From Comamonas sp. (lineage in GTDB: Bacteria > Pseudomonadota > Gammaproteobacteria > Burkholderiales > Burkholderiaceae_C): a DNA stretch of 64,000 nucleotides. The notes beneath the pieces were generated by a model. That model was given only the letters and a program-made list of their open reading frames with translations, did not search any database and had not been told where the DNA came from. The stretch lies in assembly GCA_031277805.1 (NCBI GenBank), contig JAITLR010000013.1, positions 248,001-312,000 on the forward strand, written 5' to 3'. Of this stretch, positions 27,906 through 38,300 are shown piece after piece (position 1 is the first letter of the stretch; every line of letters begins with the position of its first letter). The position numbers and the translations under genes are program-made.

Positions 27906-27947
27906 AGGCCAGCTCTGGGCCTTGTCCAGACTGAGCTGGCGGTTGTA

Positions 27948-27967
27948 TTCGGCCAGAAGAATCAGCG
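27948..27967. repeat. Accessory-region palindromic repeat, family C
   Basis: TTCGGCCAGAAGAATCAGCG, the right-hand bracket of duplicated module copy 2; the left bracket is TACTTTCGGCTAGAAACGG at about 27510-27528. Confidence 0.6.
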
Positions 27968-28047
27968 CGACATCAGTTGAATCAGCAGGCAGACTCGGTG
28001 AATCAGCAACCTAGCGGTCCCCCGTCGAAATCAAAATACTCGGTCAC

Positions 28048-28404
28048 ATGCTCGCTGCGCTTTACTACTTACTGATGCTCTTGCTCGGATTTGCTTGGTA
28101 TAAATTTGGGCAAAACCTTATCCAAAAGGAGAGTCGCGGTGAGAGTGATCAAAGCACTAAAGGTCTTGTCGGGCCAGTAGGATTGCTCGTGACATCTGCA
28201 CTGGCTATCTATTTATCATTTGCTTTGGTGCGGTCGCTGGTTCAAGGTGAGGTGTCATGTATCGGCAAAGGTTGCAAGGTGCATGTCTATACGCTGGCGA
28301 CAAATGCTGGCGACTACTGGGCCAACATGTTTTACATTGCCTGGATGGTGTTTTGCCTGAACTACGCAGTGTATGTGACGGTCAAGATTTGGTATCGGCA
28401 GTAA
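28048..28404 (+). CDS. Hypothetical membrane protein
   Basis: 118 residues with an N-terminal membrane segment (about 3-20), a second near 45-65 and a third near 90-112. A short loop holds the pair CIGKGC. No family was recognised, and no clear ribosome-binding site precedes the ATG. The next small membrane gene follows after 71 bases on the same strand. Confidence 0.6.
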   Translation: MLAALYYLLMLLLGFAWYKFGQNLIQKESRGESDQSTKGLVGPVGLLVTSALAIYLSFALVRSLVQGEVSCIGKGCKVHVYTLATNAGDYWANMFYIAWMVFCLNYAVYVTVKIWYRQ

Positions 28405-28475
28405 AGCCGTCGTGACAAGCGAGTCCTGACGGGCAAACAACAGCACGCCGTCACCATGAAGGAGCATATTTCGCC

Positions 28476-28772
28476 ATGAGCTTTGTGACTGATCTTCTCA
28501 CCGGTATCTTTGAGTTTGTCGCTGATGTTCTGGTGTTCAGGCACCAGCGAGATAAAAGAGGGCACGCCGCTCGCAGCATCACCGATGACGCGATTGCGGT
28601 CGGGCACTTTGATTTCGTCACGGCACTATGGATTGCAATGGTCTGCGTCGGCCTGACGCTGCTTTTAATTTTCGGCTTCAATGTCTCGGTGGCCTGGGGC
28701 GTAGGTATAGGAATGAGCATCGGGGCTGTCTGGGGATACAGAAGGTACTCTCAGTTGGTTGATGAGCAGTAA
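28476..28772 (+). CDS. Hypothetical membrane protein
   Basis: 98 residues: an amphipathic N-terminus, a basic stretch (HQRDKRGH), then two membrane segments near 50-70 and 72-88. AAGGAG lies about 11 bases before the ATG. Unknown function; probably co-transcribed with the preceding gene. Confidence 0.6.
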   Translation: MSFVTDLLTGIFEFVADVLVFRHQRDKRGHAARSITDDAIAVGHFDFVTALWIAMVCVGLTLLLIFGFNVSVAWGVGIGMSIGAVWGYRRYSQLVDEQ

Positions 28773-28861
28773 TCACCAGCCAACTTGTAGAGTCTTGTGG
28801 GTCGGCCTTTTCGCAGAGATGCCTATTGGCTGCAATGGGTCGATTGCTGGTCGACGCGAAC

Positions 28862-28888
28862 GACCGCTTATGTCGGCAGCAGACATTG
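28862..28888. repeat. Accessory-region palindromic repeat, family C
   Basis: GACCGCTTATGTCGGCAGCAG then ACATTG, close to the GACCGCTTTCGGCC-AAGCGGAC pattern. A second partial copy, GATCGGCCAGCAGCGGACC, lies at 28937-28955. Confidence 0.55.
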
Positions 28889-29032
28889 GTAACCGAGGCG
28901 CGAACGACAACAACGGGTCGGTCAGCGACAGTCCCAGATCGGCCAGCAGCGGACCTTCTCACGGCGGCAGAATTTAGTCGATGCGTCCTCAAGATAATGT
29001 GGCACCGATACGAAGAAACTGGAGCGAACTAC

Positions 29033-29578
29033 GTGAACACAGAACAACGCGATACTCTCATCGACACATTGGAGTTGCGGTTCAAACAGAACATGCATAG
29101 GCACACCGGGGTCGACTGGGCAAATGTCTATGGGCGCTTGCAGGGCTACCCCGACAAGCTGAAGGCACTCGGTGAGATGGAGAGGACAGGGGGTGAACCC
29201 GACGTCATTGGGGCAGCGGATGGCGGCGGTGCCTACCTTTTCTGCGATTGCGCTGCTGAAAGTCCGAAGGGCCGCAGGAGCCTGTGTTACGACCGAGAAG
29301 CTTTGAATTCCCGGAAACAGAACAAACCGCAGAACAACGCCGTCGACATGGCTGCGGATATGGGCGTGGCATTACTGACGGAAGCCCAATATCGTCTGCT
29401 TCAACAAGTTGGAGAGTTTGACGTGAAGACGTCCAGTTGGGTAGCAACGCCGCAAGACGTCAGAAATCTCGGTGGCGCTTTGTTTTGTGACAGACGTTAC
29501 GGCAAGGTCTTCGTGTATCACAACGGGGCTGAATCCTACTACGCCGCACGAGGCTTCAGGGGCTCAGTGAGCGTCTGA
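29033..29578 (+). CDS. DUF4256 family protein
   Basis: 181 residues from GTG 29033, which has GGAG 8 bases upstream; ATG 28997 is the alternative. The family core is clear: EMERTGGEPDVIG, FCDCAAESPKGRRSLCYDREAL and a C-terminal LGGALFCDRRYGKVFVYHN followed by GAESYYAARGFRG. The protein is almost entirely this domain. Biochemical function is unknown. It lies between two family C repeats. Confidence 0.82.
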   Translation: MNTEQRDTLIDTLELRFKQNMHRHTGVDWANVYGRLQGYPDKLKALGEMERTGGEPDVIGAADGGGAYLFCDCAAESPKGRRSLCYDREALNSRKQNKPQNNAVDMAADMGVALLTEAQYRLLQQVGEFDVKTSSWVATPQDVRNLGGALFCDRRYGKVFVYHNGAESYYAARGFRGSVSV

Positions 29579-29594
29579 GCCTGAGCGTCGCAAT

Positions 29595-29614
29595 CCGGCC
29601 AGAAGTGGGCATTG
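29595..29614. repeat. Accessory-region palindromic repeat, family C
   Basis: CCGGCCAGAAGTGGGCATTG, just after the DUF4256 gene. It is the last clear copy, marking the right end of the array. Confidence 0.55.
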
Positions 29615-29778
29615 CCATACTATCCCTTGTGCCGATCAGGAGACCTTGTGTTTGCGATTTTTTGCCTCAATGTAAGTAATTTATCTGAACTGCCTGGGCA
29701 TGATGCAAGTTAGTGGATCTTCTCCGCTCTCACGGTTATCGCTTGCAAATCTTTCATCAATTACAGGCTTGAGAATAA

Positions 29779-30444
29779 ATGAGCATTGACTCCTTGAAAA
29801 ATAGGCTTCGCAGCCTCCCTTCGCTAAAGGGCCCGTTCAATGAACTGGATATGGATCAGTTTCCAGATACTCCACAAAAAGCGTTCCAGCGCTGGTTAGA
29901 TGACGCAATTGAAGGGGGCGTCACAGAGCCTCACGCAATGACCTTGTCCACAGTTGATTCTGATGGGTTACCTGATGCTCGCGTCCTTATCCTGAAAAAT
30001 GTGGACGCACGTGGGTGGCACTTTGCGGCCAAAGCAGATAGCCCTAAGGGAAAGCAATTAGCAAAGAACCCCAACGTCGCGCTGACTTTTTATTGGCCTG
30101 CGCTAGGCCGCCAGATTCGACTAAGAGGAAAAGCAATGATGCTGCCAGACGCAGAGTGTGCAGACGATTTCCTTACTCGTCCTGAAGGCTCAAAGATCAG
30201 TGCCGTGGCCTCACGGCAAAGCGAAATATTGGAGTCCGAGCTGGAGCTTAATAAAAGCTTGGATGAAGCGCGCACTTTTCTTGGACGGAACCCTGAGCAC
30301 ATTGAGCTTGGATGGCGAGTATTTGTGGTGCAACCAACAAACATTGAGTTTTGGCAGGGCGCTACAGATCGACTGCATAAGCGGGTGATTTTCTCTATAA
30401 CGGCAAGCGAGGCTGGGTGGCAAAAGCAGATGCTTTGGCCGTAA
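29779..30444 (+). CDS. Pyridoxamine 5'-phosphate oxidase family protein
   Basis: 221 residues resembling PdxH. The FMN/substrate segments AMTLSTVDSDGLPDARVLILKN, WPALGRQIRLRGKA and VASRQSEI are recognisable, as is the C-terminal dimerisation part (IEFWQGATDRLHKR). PdxH oxidises pyridoxine or pyridoxamine phosphate to PLP. The last residues (LWP rather than the usual RLxP/L.P) and the low GC content differ from housekeeping PdxH. It may be an acquired second copy or a relative with another substrate. Confidence 0.8.
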   Translation: MSIDSLKNRLRSLPSLKGPFNELDMDQFPDTPQKAFQRWLDDAIEGGVTEPHAMTLSTVDSDGLPDARVLILKNVDARGWHFAAKADSPKGKQLAKNPNVALTFYWPALGRQIRLRGKAMMLPDAECADDFLTRPEGSKISAVASRQSEILESELELNKSLDEARTFLGRNPEHIELGWRVFVVQPTNIEFWQGATDRLHKRVIFSITASEAGWQKQMLWP

Positions 30445-30585
30445 AGCATTTGCAGCCTTGGACTTCAAATCCAGACGTTGCCCAGTCCCTTGCGAGAAAT
30501 GGCCGCTTGGGATCGTTCCGAGGCACTACACGGCACCCTGAACCATAGTTTCAAGATGCCTTCATGAGCTCTGTTCGCAGACTCT

Positions 30586-31713
30586 TCAGAACCGATGACG
30601 CAGGCCTATGGTGATGCCTGCGCGGTTGCGTACCAGGTCACCTGCTGCGGTCTTTTCGATGTATGAACCAGGCCCCCCACTTATGCGGGTGTAGTCCACG
30701 CCCATATAGGCATCCGTGCTCTTGCTAAAAGCATAGTCGGCGACGGCTACGATGAAGTTGGCTTTGTTGTTGAAAGCACCTGAAGACGACCCGTTTTGCT
30801 TGGCATGGTAGTAGTGCATCCCCAAATTGAGTTGAGGTGTGACCTGGTAGCCCACCCCCAACTGGAGTAGTTGACGCTTGTCGGAATCACCCGACTGGAA
30901 GCCACCGTTGATTTCTGAGCCCCAGTAGGCATTGATCAGACGAGCATCTTCGACAGCCAAGGTGTTCCTGCGCTTGTTCATGGCATATCCGGTGCTGAAA
31001 TACCAGGGGCCAGATCGATAGGAACCACCCAGTGTGTAGGCGTCGAACTCGGTGCTGCCAGGCATCTTGGTGTTCAAGTAGGCGCCGCCGATGGCCAAAC
31101 CATTTGCCTCATAGCGCAGATAGCCGCCGGCCGTTCTCATTGCCAGACCACCCGTCAACTCAACGTCGCTACCTTTTCTGGCAACGGTATTTCCTTCATC
31201 AAAGGAGTATTGCAGCCCCGCGCGCCAGGTTCCCAGATCTGCGGTGTATTTCAGCATGTTGTTGGTGCGTGTACCCATGGCAAATCCGATCTCGGGCTTG
31301 TACACCTCCATAAAAGGTCCATATGGGAAAGACGCATAGGTCGAGGCCACGACATCGAGTAGTACATTGAACTGGCGGCCCATGGTGAGTTGGCCTAGAT
31401 CTTTGCTTCGCATGCCTATCCATGCTTGCTGAAAGTGGTTCACGGCAGCGGTGTTCCCGGTATCGGCCAGAAAACGATCTTCCAGATTTGCGATTGCCGA
31501 GATCCCAATACCCAGGTCTTCCTTGATGTTGATGCCCCAGCGGCTCTGGGACATTCCGCCGCCTACCATTTGGGTCTTTCCATGGTTGCTCGTTGATCGC
31601 ACTGCCGCATCCACGATGCCATAGAGCTGCACGCTGTCCTGCGCAGTAGCCATGGATGCAGTTCCTCCCAGCAGCATTACCGCCATTGTCGTTTTCACGA
31701 ATGAATGGGTCAT
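30586..31713 (-). CDS. Gram-negative outer-membrane porin
   Basis: 375 residues. The signal peptide ends at SMATAQ, then DSVQLYGIVDAAVRS starts the barrel. The C-terminus is GLRHRF with terminal Phe. It is diverged from the porin at 20103 (no long identical stretches). It lies downstream of the CoA-transferase and Bug receptor genes on the same strand and may be the outer-membrane entry route for their substrate; that link is inferred. Confidence 0.9.
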   Translation of the reverse strand: MTHSFVKTTMAVMLLGGTASMATAQDSVQLYGIVDAAVRSTSNHGKTQMVGGGMSQSRWGINIKEDLGIGISAIANLEDRFLADTGNTAAVNHFQQAWIGMRSKDLGQLTMGRQFNVLLDVVASTYASFPYGPFMEVYKPEIGFAMGTRTNNMLKYTADLGTWRAGLQYSFDEGNTVARKGSDVELTGGLAMRTAGGYLRYEANGLAIGGAYLNTKMPGSTEFDAYTLGGSYRSGPWYFSTGYAMNKRRNTLAVEDARLINAYWGSEINGGFQSGDSDKRQLLQLGVGYQVTPQLNLGMHYYHAKQNGSSSGAFNNKANFIVAVADYAFSKSTDAYMGVDYTRISGGPGSYIEKTAAGDLVRNRAGITIGLRHRF

Positions 31714-31946
31714 TGTGTTGTCTCTCTCTTTTTAAAGTTTTGGTGGAATGCCCCTGGATCCGCTAAGCCATGAAATCGGACATGCGGGACCTCAGGGGTA
31801 GCGGTCGTTGCTCGGCCACGGGGCTCCTGGGTATTTCTGTCATGCGTTGAAAGACGGCCTCAGATGCATCCGAGAACCAGACGTAAAGGGTCTGTTGAAA
31901 AACCCTTGCGGAAATTGCTGTGTGCCGTGACGACTGCGTTGAATCG

Positions 31947-33200
31947 CTATGCGGATGCGTCTTGGCCAGTAAAGCGTTCTGGCTCGCTTGCCACCCCGTC
32001 AGCAAACATTGCCTCAATGACTGCTCCATCCAACCCGGCTTGGGAGAGAAGGACTCGCGTGTCTGCGCCTCGGCGTACTGGCGCACGTAGCTGAGGGGTC
32101 AAAAGTTCACTGGAGGTGAAGCCGATCCCCGGCACAGCTACTCGTTTCGTGGCCTTGGGGTGCTCCAGATCGACATGGGGCCAATCCTTGGCGGCTTCTG
32201 CCGCAGCCTGCGCCGGACGCACGACGGCCGTTGCGGGAACGCCATGGTGAATCAGAAGTGTTTCCCAGTCAGCAGCAGTACGCCGACTTAACATCGTGCC
32301 CAGCAATTCGTGCGTATGGGGTATATCGCGTCGCTCCGCAGCTTCGCGCAGGCCCTGCACCAGCGTGCTTTCGTTGACTGTTTCATGCAGTGCTGTCAGC
32401 AAGGCCTTTGATTGCCCAACTGAGTTGCAGACAATGGCCAACTGGCCTTCAGCAGTCGCAAACGTACCGGACAGCGGGTTACCGGAAAATGCCGTGGACG
32501 CACTGCGCGGCACCTCGACTCCGCTGATCAGCGGTGCCGCATAGGTCGGCGCGAGTAGCGTCAGAGCCGCGCCCATCATCGATACCTGCAACCATTCGCC
32601 TTTGACGCGGGACTGTGCTGTCTGGCGCTCGCGGCGATACAAAGCGCTCATCACGGCCAGGGCGGCTTGCTGTCCCACAGAGTAATCGATCAACGGGAAG
32701 CCCACACGCCGCGGCACTCCATCGCTGCCGGCATTGGCTGCCATCAGCCCACTTGCCGCTTGCATGACATGGTCATATGCGCGCCTGTTGGATGCAGGGC
32801 CGAAACCGGTGATGGAGCAGACAATCAGACGAGGGTGGCGCTCAATCAGTTCCTGAGGGGCAAACCCCAGTGCAGCCAGCTTGCCCGGGCGAAAATTCTC
32901 CAGCAATACATCTGCTCCGCTGATCAGCGTTGCCAGTGCCTTCTTGGCACGAGGGTCGCGGGCATCGAGGGCCAGTGAGCGCTTTCCAGCGCCTTGCGCA
33001 ATAAAGGCCTCTCCGAGCCCCAGCGCGGCCAGTTCGGGATCCGCACCTTTGACACGGATCATGTCATCTCCATCCGCTCGTTCTATGCGGATGACCTCGG
33101 CGCCCAGCAGACCGAGCTGATAGCCGGCGAATGGGCCGGCCAGTACATGCGTCCAGTCAATGACGCGCAAACCTGCCAAAGGAGCTTTTATCTGTTCCAT
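31947..33200 (-). CDS. CaiB/BaiF family (class III) CoA-transferase
   Basis: 417 residues. It starts APLAGLRVIDWTHVLAGPFAG and continues LLGAEVIRIERADGDDMIR and NFRPGKLAALGF, all class III signatures. The catalytic Asp is expected in the region after residue 150. Such enzymes move CoA between carboxylic acids (formate/oxalate, carnitine, bile acids, aromatic acids). Only 3 bp separate it from the Bug receptor gene upstream, so the two form one transcript. Confidence 0.88.
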   Translation of the reverse strand: MEQIKAPLAGLRVIDWTHVLAGPFAGYQLGLLGAEVIRIERADGDDMIRVKGADPELAALGLGEAFIAQGAGKRSLALDARDPRAKKALATLISGADVLLENFRPGKLAALGFAPQELIERHPRLIVCSITGFGPASNRRAYDHVMQAASGLMAANAGSDGVPRRVGFPLIDYSVGQQAALAVMSALYRRERQTAQSRVKGEWLQVSMMGAALTLLAPTYAAPLISGVEVPRSASTAFSGNPLSGTFATAEGQLAIVCNSVGQSKALLTALHETVNESTLVQGLREAAERRDIPHTHELLGTMLSRRTAADWETLLIHHGVPATAVVRPAQAAAEAAKDWPHVDLEHPKATKRVAVPGIGFTSSELLTPQLRAPVRRGADTRVLLSQAGLDGAVIEAMFADGVASEPERFTGQDASA

Positions 33201-33203
33201 GGC

Positions 33204-34166
33204 TTACTCCGGTTTGACACCACTGCTTTTGACATAGGCCGCCCAGCGCCTGATCTCTTCCTTTACAAAGTGGCGGCTTTCCTCAAGGCTGAGCCACAGC
33301 GGTTGCGAGCCGGTGCTGGCGCGCAATTGCACGGCCTCTGGTGAATTCGTTGATTTGAGGACGGCTGCATGCAGCTTCTCAATGACGGGGGCTGGCGTGC
33401 CGGTGGGTGCAAACACCGCAGTCCATGCGGTGATTTCGAGGCCCGCAACGCCTTGCTCAAGAAAGGTCGGGACCTCCGGCGTCGCTGGGTAACGCTTGGA
33501 TGCAGCTACTGCAATCGGGCTGATCTTCTTGGTGTCCAGAAAAGTCTTGGCAACCGAGGCATCGGAAAACGCAAAGTCGATATGCCCTCCAGCAAGGTCC
33601 GTCAGCGACTGAGGGTTGGACTTGTAAGGAATGGTTGTCGCATCAATGCCGGTCAGCTTGTAGAAGATCTCACAGCTCACCTGGGTGACTGCATTTCCGC
33701 TGCCGCATCGAAGTTGGCCAGGATGCGCTTTGCCGTATGCCAGCAAATCTGCCAGGTTGCGCCATTTGGCGCTGGTCCCAATGTACAGGGAGATCGGGCT
33801 GGTGCCGACGCCTGCGACCACATCGAATGACTTGGGTTCATAGCCCAGCTTGCTGGGGAAGAACGAGAAATTGACAGCATTGGTTGTTGCCGAACCAACC
33901 AGTAGCGTGTAGCCATCCGGCTTGACTCGGGCGGCTGTCGCAGATCCAAGGGCCCCATTGGCTCCCGGCTTGTTTTCGATGATGACCGGCGCCTTCAGAA
34001 TATCGCTCATATCCTTGGCCAGCACCCGTGCGCCGATATCGGTTCCACTGCCAGCGGCGAATGGGACGATCAAGGTGATTGGACGCGAGGGATAAGACGA
34101 TTGAGCCCATGTAACGCTTGCCCCAGATGCAAGCAAGGCCCCGAGCAGAATGGCGTTGCGATTCAT
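33204..34166 (-). CDS. Bug family (TctC-like) periplasmic solute receptor
   Basis: 320 residues with a signal peptide ending VTWAQ, then SSYPSRPITLIVPFAAGSGTD, the standard Bug opening. IENKPGANGALGSATAARV and the NPQSLTDLAGGHIDFAF region are typical. These proteins bind carboxylates or related small acids. It is the first gene of the pair with the CoA-transferase and is divergent from a LysR regulator, which probably controls it. Confidence 0.92.
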   Translation of the reverse strand: MNRNAILLGALLASGASVTWAQSSYPSRPITLIVPFAAGSGTDIGARVLAKDMSDILKAPVIIENKPGANGALGSATAARVKPDGYTLLVGSATTNAVNFSFFPSKLGYEPKSFDVVAGVGTSPISLYIGTSAKWRNLADLLAYGKAHPGQLRCGSGNAVTQVSCEIFYKLTGIDATTIPYKSNPQSLTDLAGGHIDFAFSDASVAKTFLDTKKISPIAVAASKRYPATPEVPTFLEQGVAGLEITAWTAVFAPTGTPAPVIEKLHAAVLKSTNSPEAVQLRASTGSQPLWLSLEESRHFVKEEIRRWAAYVKSSGVKPE

Positions 34167-34271
34167 GATGTTGCCGTCTCCTGATTGTTTTCTTGGATGC
34201 AGGGACGATAGGTTGCAGCCCTCACGGCAGCAAGCTACATTTCATGGAGACATTTTCCACTTTGGAAAACC

Positions 34272-35168
34272 ATGAATCTTGATGACCTGCATTTGGCTTT
34301 GGTGATTGCGGAGGAAGGTGGGCTCACCGGCGCTTCCGCTCGCCTCGGAATTACGCCAGGCACCTTGAGCAAAGCCGTGACAAGGCTGGAGCGAGCTACC
34401 AAGGTCAAGCTCTTTGAGCGAATGCCACGCGGAATGCGGCCGACCGAGTTCGGAAATGCATTTCTGAAACGGGCACAGCGCATTGATCTGGATGCGAGCG
34501 ACCTTTATGCGGAATTGAGAGATCTGCGCCAGACCCGTACCGGGTTGCTGCGTTGTGGCATCGGGCATGGCGTTCCTCATCGGTGGGTTCAGGCTATGGC
34601 GGTCAGCTTGATAGAGCGCGGCGTCAATCTGGACCTGTCTGGTGGAATGACGGACTCGCTCACACGTGCCGTTGCGGCAGGAGAGTTGGAGTTCGCCCTG
34701 ATAGGTTTGCGCCGGGCGCCGGAAGGCTCTTTCAGTTGGGAGACGCTGATCGATGATCCGATGATTCCTATGGCACCGGCAACTCATCCTCTTGCAAAAG
34801 CAAAGGGTGAAGTCTCTTGGGCGCGCATGGCTCAAGCGCACTGGATCGTCATGGCGCGTGGCACCTCGACGCGGACAGAGTTCGAGACCAACTTCCAGGC
34901 ACACGGTTTGGAGCCGCCAGAGCCTGTTCTGACCTCGCGCTCTTCACAGCGTGAAGTAATGCTCATGCACTCATTAAATGCACTGATGTTGGTACCTCAT
35001 TCCGTTTTGAGAGAGGGGCAGCTCAGGGAGCAACTGGCCATCATCAAGCCGGAGGGGGGGTGGAGGTCATCCCGCCGTTTGGGCATCATCAGGCGAAACG
35101 GCGGATATCTCAGCCCTGCGGCAACACGAGCGATTGAGACCTTGAAGGACAGCTTGCAGGAGCGTTGA
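34272..35168 (+). CDS. LysR family transcriptional regulator
   Basis: 298 residues. The helix-turn-helix at the N-terminus (GGLTGASARLGITPGTLSK, about residues 18-36) is followed by RLERATKVKLFER. The effector domain fills the rest. It is divergent from the Bug/CoA-transferase pair across 105 bp, the usual layout for a substrate-responsive activator. Ligand unknown. Confidence 0.9.
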   Translation: MNLDDLHLALVIAEEGGLTGASARLGITPGTLSKAVTRLERATKVKLFERMPRGMRPTEFGNAFLKRAQRIDLDASDLYAELRDLRQTRTGLLRCGIGHGVPHRWVQAMAVSLIERGVNLDLSGGMTDSLTRAVAAGELEFALIGLRRAPEGSFSWETLIDDPMIPMAPATHPLAKAKGEVSWARMAQAHWIVMARGTSTRTEFETNFQAHGLEPPEPVLTSRSSQREVMLMHSLNALMLVPHSVLREGQLREQLAIIKPEGGWRSSRRLGIIRRNGGYLSPAATRAIETLKDSLQER

Positions 35169-35331
35169 CCTTGGGCCTCCAGAGCGGGCGTCGTGACTTC
35201 TTGGCAAACCGCTCGCATGCGATACGCATTTCCGGGGGCGTAAAAATGCTTCCATGGACGAAGCAGACATTCGCCAAGGAAATTTGAGCGACGGCAACGG
35301 GTCGTTTCGCGCTCTTGCTGGGTACCTATTT

Positions 35332-38300
35332 TCAGGATTCCAGTGTCATCAGCGCTGCATTGCCACCGGCCGCAGCCGTGTTGTGCGAGAGCGCACGTTC
35401 ATGCCACAACCGCTCCAGCCGTATCGGCCGGTCAGCATGGCAGCGTACGGGCAGCACCAGCGGACCGGGGCGCTGGGCAAGGGCCTGTGACCATTGCAGA
35501 AACTGGGCGCTGTCGCATTCAAGCAAGGCGTTGTCCATGGTCGTGCTTTGGGCGATATCAGCCAGCAGCAGGTCTGCAGCCAGCAACTCGATATGGGGTT
35601 TGAGTGAGGAAGGCAGGCTGGCAAATAGATCGACGCTGGCCGCAGTATTGACCCAGACGGCTTGGGAGCTGCTGGCGAGAGTCGCCGCCAGTTGTTGCAG
35701 CAGCATGGTCTTGCTTTGGGCCAGGCACAGCGTGCGAGGCTTGCCGTGCAGGGTGTAAAGATTGCGCTCTCCCGTGGGGCCGGGCAGCAGGCGTGCGGCT
35801 TGCAGCTCGGAAAACTGGGCCAGCAGCGCCTGGCAGTGATCGGCCAAAAAGCTATCGCCTTGCCAATTGGCCCAGCCAGCCAATTGTCGAAGTGCCCAAT
35901 CCGTCAACTGGCGTGGATTCTTGCTGGCCACTGAAAAGGAGGCTGACGGCGCGGGCAGCGCCGGGCCCGATTGCTGTAGCAACTGGCTCAGCAGCTGCAG
36001 CGGCGCAGCGGCGGTTTGCTGCAGGCGCGGCAAATACAGCGGCCCCCCAGCCTTGGGGCCTGTGCCCGACAAGCCTTCGCCGCCAAAAGGCTGCAAACCG
36101 ACCACGGCGCCCACCATATTGCGGTTGACATAGAGATTGCCCACATGGGCCGATTGCACGACTTGCTCCATGGTTTCATCAATGCGGGTGTGCAAGCCCA
36201 TGGTCAGCCCATAGCCCAACTGGTTGATGCGTTCCAGCAGCTGCGGCAGTTCGCGGCGCTGGTAGCGCAGCACATGGAGCACGGGACCAAAGACTTCGCG
36301 TTGCAGGCTGTGCAGGTCCTTGAGTTCGACCAGCGTGGGCGGCACAAAATGGCCTTGCGCAGCCACTTCAGCGGCCAGTGACGACTGGTGAATGGGCAGA
36401 TGCTGGGCCTGCAGTCTGGCGATATGTTGCTCGATATTGGCCTGGGCTTCGGCGTCGATCACCGGGCCGATATCGGTGGCCAGCAGGGCCGGGTCGCCGC
36501 AGCGCAGCTCCTGCATGGCGCCGCGCAGCATGGTGAGGAGCCGGTCGGCGCAATCGCTTTGCACGCACAGCAGACGCAGGGCCGAGCAGCGCTGGCCAGC
36601 GCTGTCAAAAGCCGAGGACACAATGTCCAACACAGCTTGTTCGACCAGCGCAGACGAGTCCACGATCATCGCGTTCTGGCCGCCGGTCTCGGCGACCAGC
36701 ACCACGCTCTCGCCATCGGTGCGCAGTCGCTGTGCGGTCTGCTGGTTGAGCAATCGTGCCACTTCGGTGGAGCCGGTGAACAGCACCCCGCCCACGCGCG
36801 CATCGGCGACCAGATCTGCGCCCACGGTTTCGCCGCGGCCGGGCAGCAGTTGCAGCACGGGTGCAGGAATGCCAGCCGCATGGAGCAGGCGCACGGCCTC
36901 GGTAGCGATCAGCGGGGTTTGTTCTGCAGGTTTGGCCAGCACCACATTGCCAGCGGCCAGAGCCGCTGCAATCTGGCCCGTAAAGATGGCCAGCGGAAAA
37001 TTCCAGGGGCTGATGCAGACCACGGGGCCTATGCCAAGTGTCAGCAGCCCGGTCTCATCCTGCCTGCGCATCTGAGCTGCGTAGTAACGCAGAAAATCAA
37101 TGGCTTCGCGCACTTCGGAGACGGCATTGGCCGCCGTCTTGCCGGCCTCGCGCATCAGCAGCGTCATCAGCGGCTGGATATGGGCCTGGTAGCTGTCGGC
37201 AGCCGCTTCCAGAAACGCTGCGCGCTGTGCCACAGCAGCCTGGCTCCACGCAGGCTGGGCTTGCTCGGCAGCGGTCAGCGCCTGCTGAAGCTGTTCTGCC
37301 GTGGTCTCAGGTATATGGCCCAGCACCTGCTGGTGATTGGCGGGGTTGGTGATGGCGTCGGCCAGCTCTGCCGATGGGGCGGGCGTCGTGCTTTGCAGAC
37401 TTTGGGCCAGTGCACCCAGCACCTTGTCGTCGCTCAGATCCAGCCCGTCAGAGTTCTGACGTTGCGGGCCCAGAAGATCGCGGGGCAGGGCGATGCGCGG
37501 GTGGGGCTGGCCTATTGATTTTGAGTCATTTTGGCTTTCAGCCAAGGTCTGCTCTGCGGGGGCAGCTATCAAATCCGATATGGGCCAGTCTGGGTCGGCA
37601 ATGCGGTGCACAAACGAGGAGTTGGCTCCGTTTTCCAGCAGGCGGCGTACCAGATAGGCCAGCAGCGTTTCATGCGTGCCCACGGGTGCGTAGATACGGC
37701 AGGGGCGGCGCGCAGCTGGGTCGCTGGCCTCGACTACATGGCGGTACAGCGGCTCGCCCATGCCGTGCAGGCATTGAAATTCATAGCGGCCTGCGCGGTA
37801 TGGCTGTGCGCTGGCCAGCGATTCGATGGTGGCCACGGTCTGGGCGTTGTGTGTGGCGAATTGCGGGTAGATGGCATCGGGTGCGGCCAGCAGCTTGCGG
37901 GCGCAGGCGATATAGGCCACGTCCGTGTGGTGCTTGCGCGTGTAGACGGGGTAGTCGCTCAGGCCGTCGATCTGCGCGCGCTTGATTTCGCTGTCCCAGT
38001 ACGCGCCCTTGACCAGGCGCACCATCAGGCGGCGGCCGCTGCGCCGGGCCAGATCGACCAGATAGTCGATCACATAAGGGCAGCGCTTTTGATAGGCCTG
38101 AATCACAAAGCCCAGCCCGTCCCAGCCCACAAGGCTGGGGGCATGGGCCAGTTGCTCCAGCAGGTCCAGCGACAGCTCCAGCCGCTCGGCCTCTTCGGCG
38201 TCGATATTGAGGCCGATCTGGTAGCTGCGCGCCAGCTCGCACAGCTGCAGCACGCGGGGCAGCAGCTCATCCATCACACGCTGCCATTGCGCGCGGCTGT

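Noticed and set aside
13331..29614. A complete chromosomal integron
   Set aside because: No IntI-type integrase with its extra domain, genes in both orientations, and convincing attC-like sequence only around one gene. Only a cassette relic is claimed.
31453..31475. Family C core TATCGGCCAGAAAACGATC inside the porin gene
   Set aside because: It encodes conserved porin sequence without the palindromic arms, so chance is the better explanation.
37515..37575. Possible family B repeat insertion inside putA (TTTGATAGCTGC and AAAATGACTCAAAATC on the minus strand)
   Set aside because: E. coli PutA, as I recall it, has a linker of about the same length here and a similar LVADP-like motif, so the match may come from coding constraint. 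A true insertion is not supported by length.
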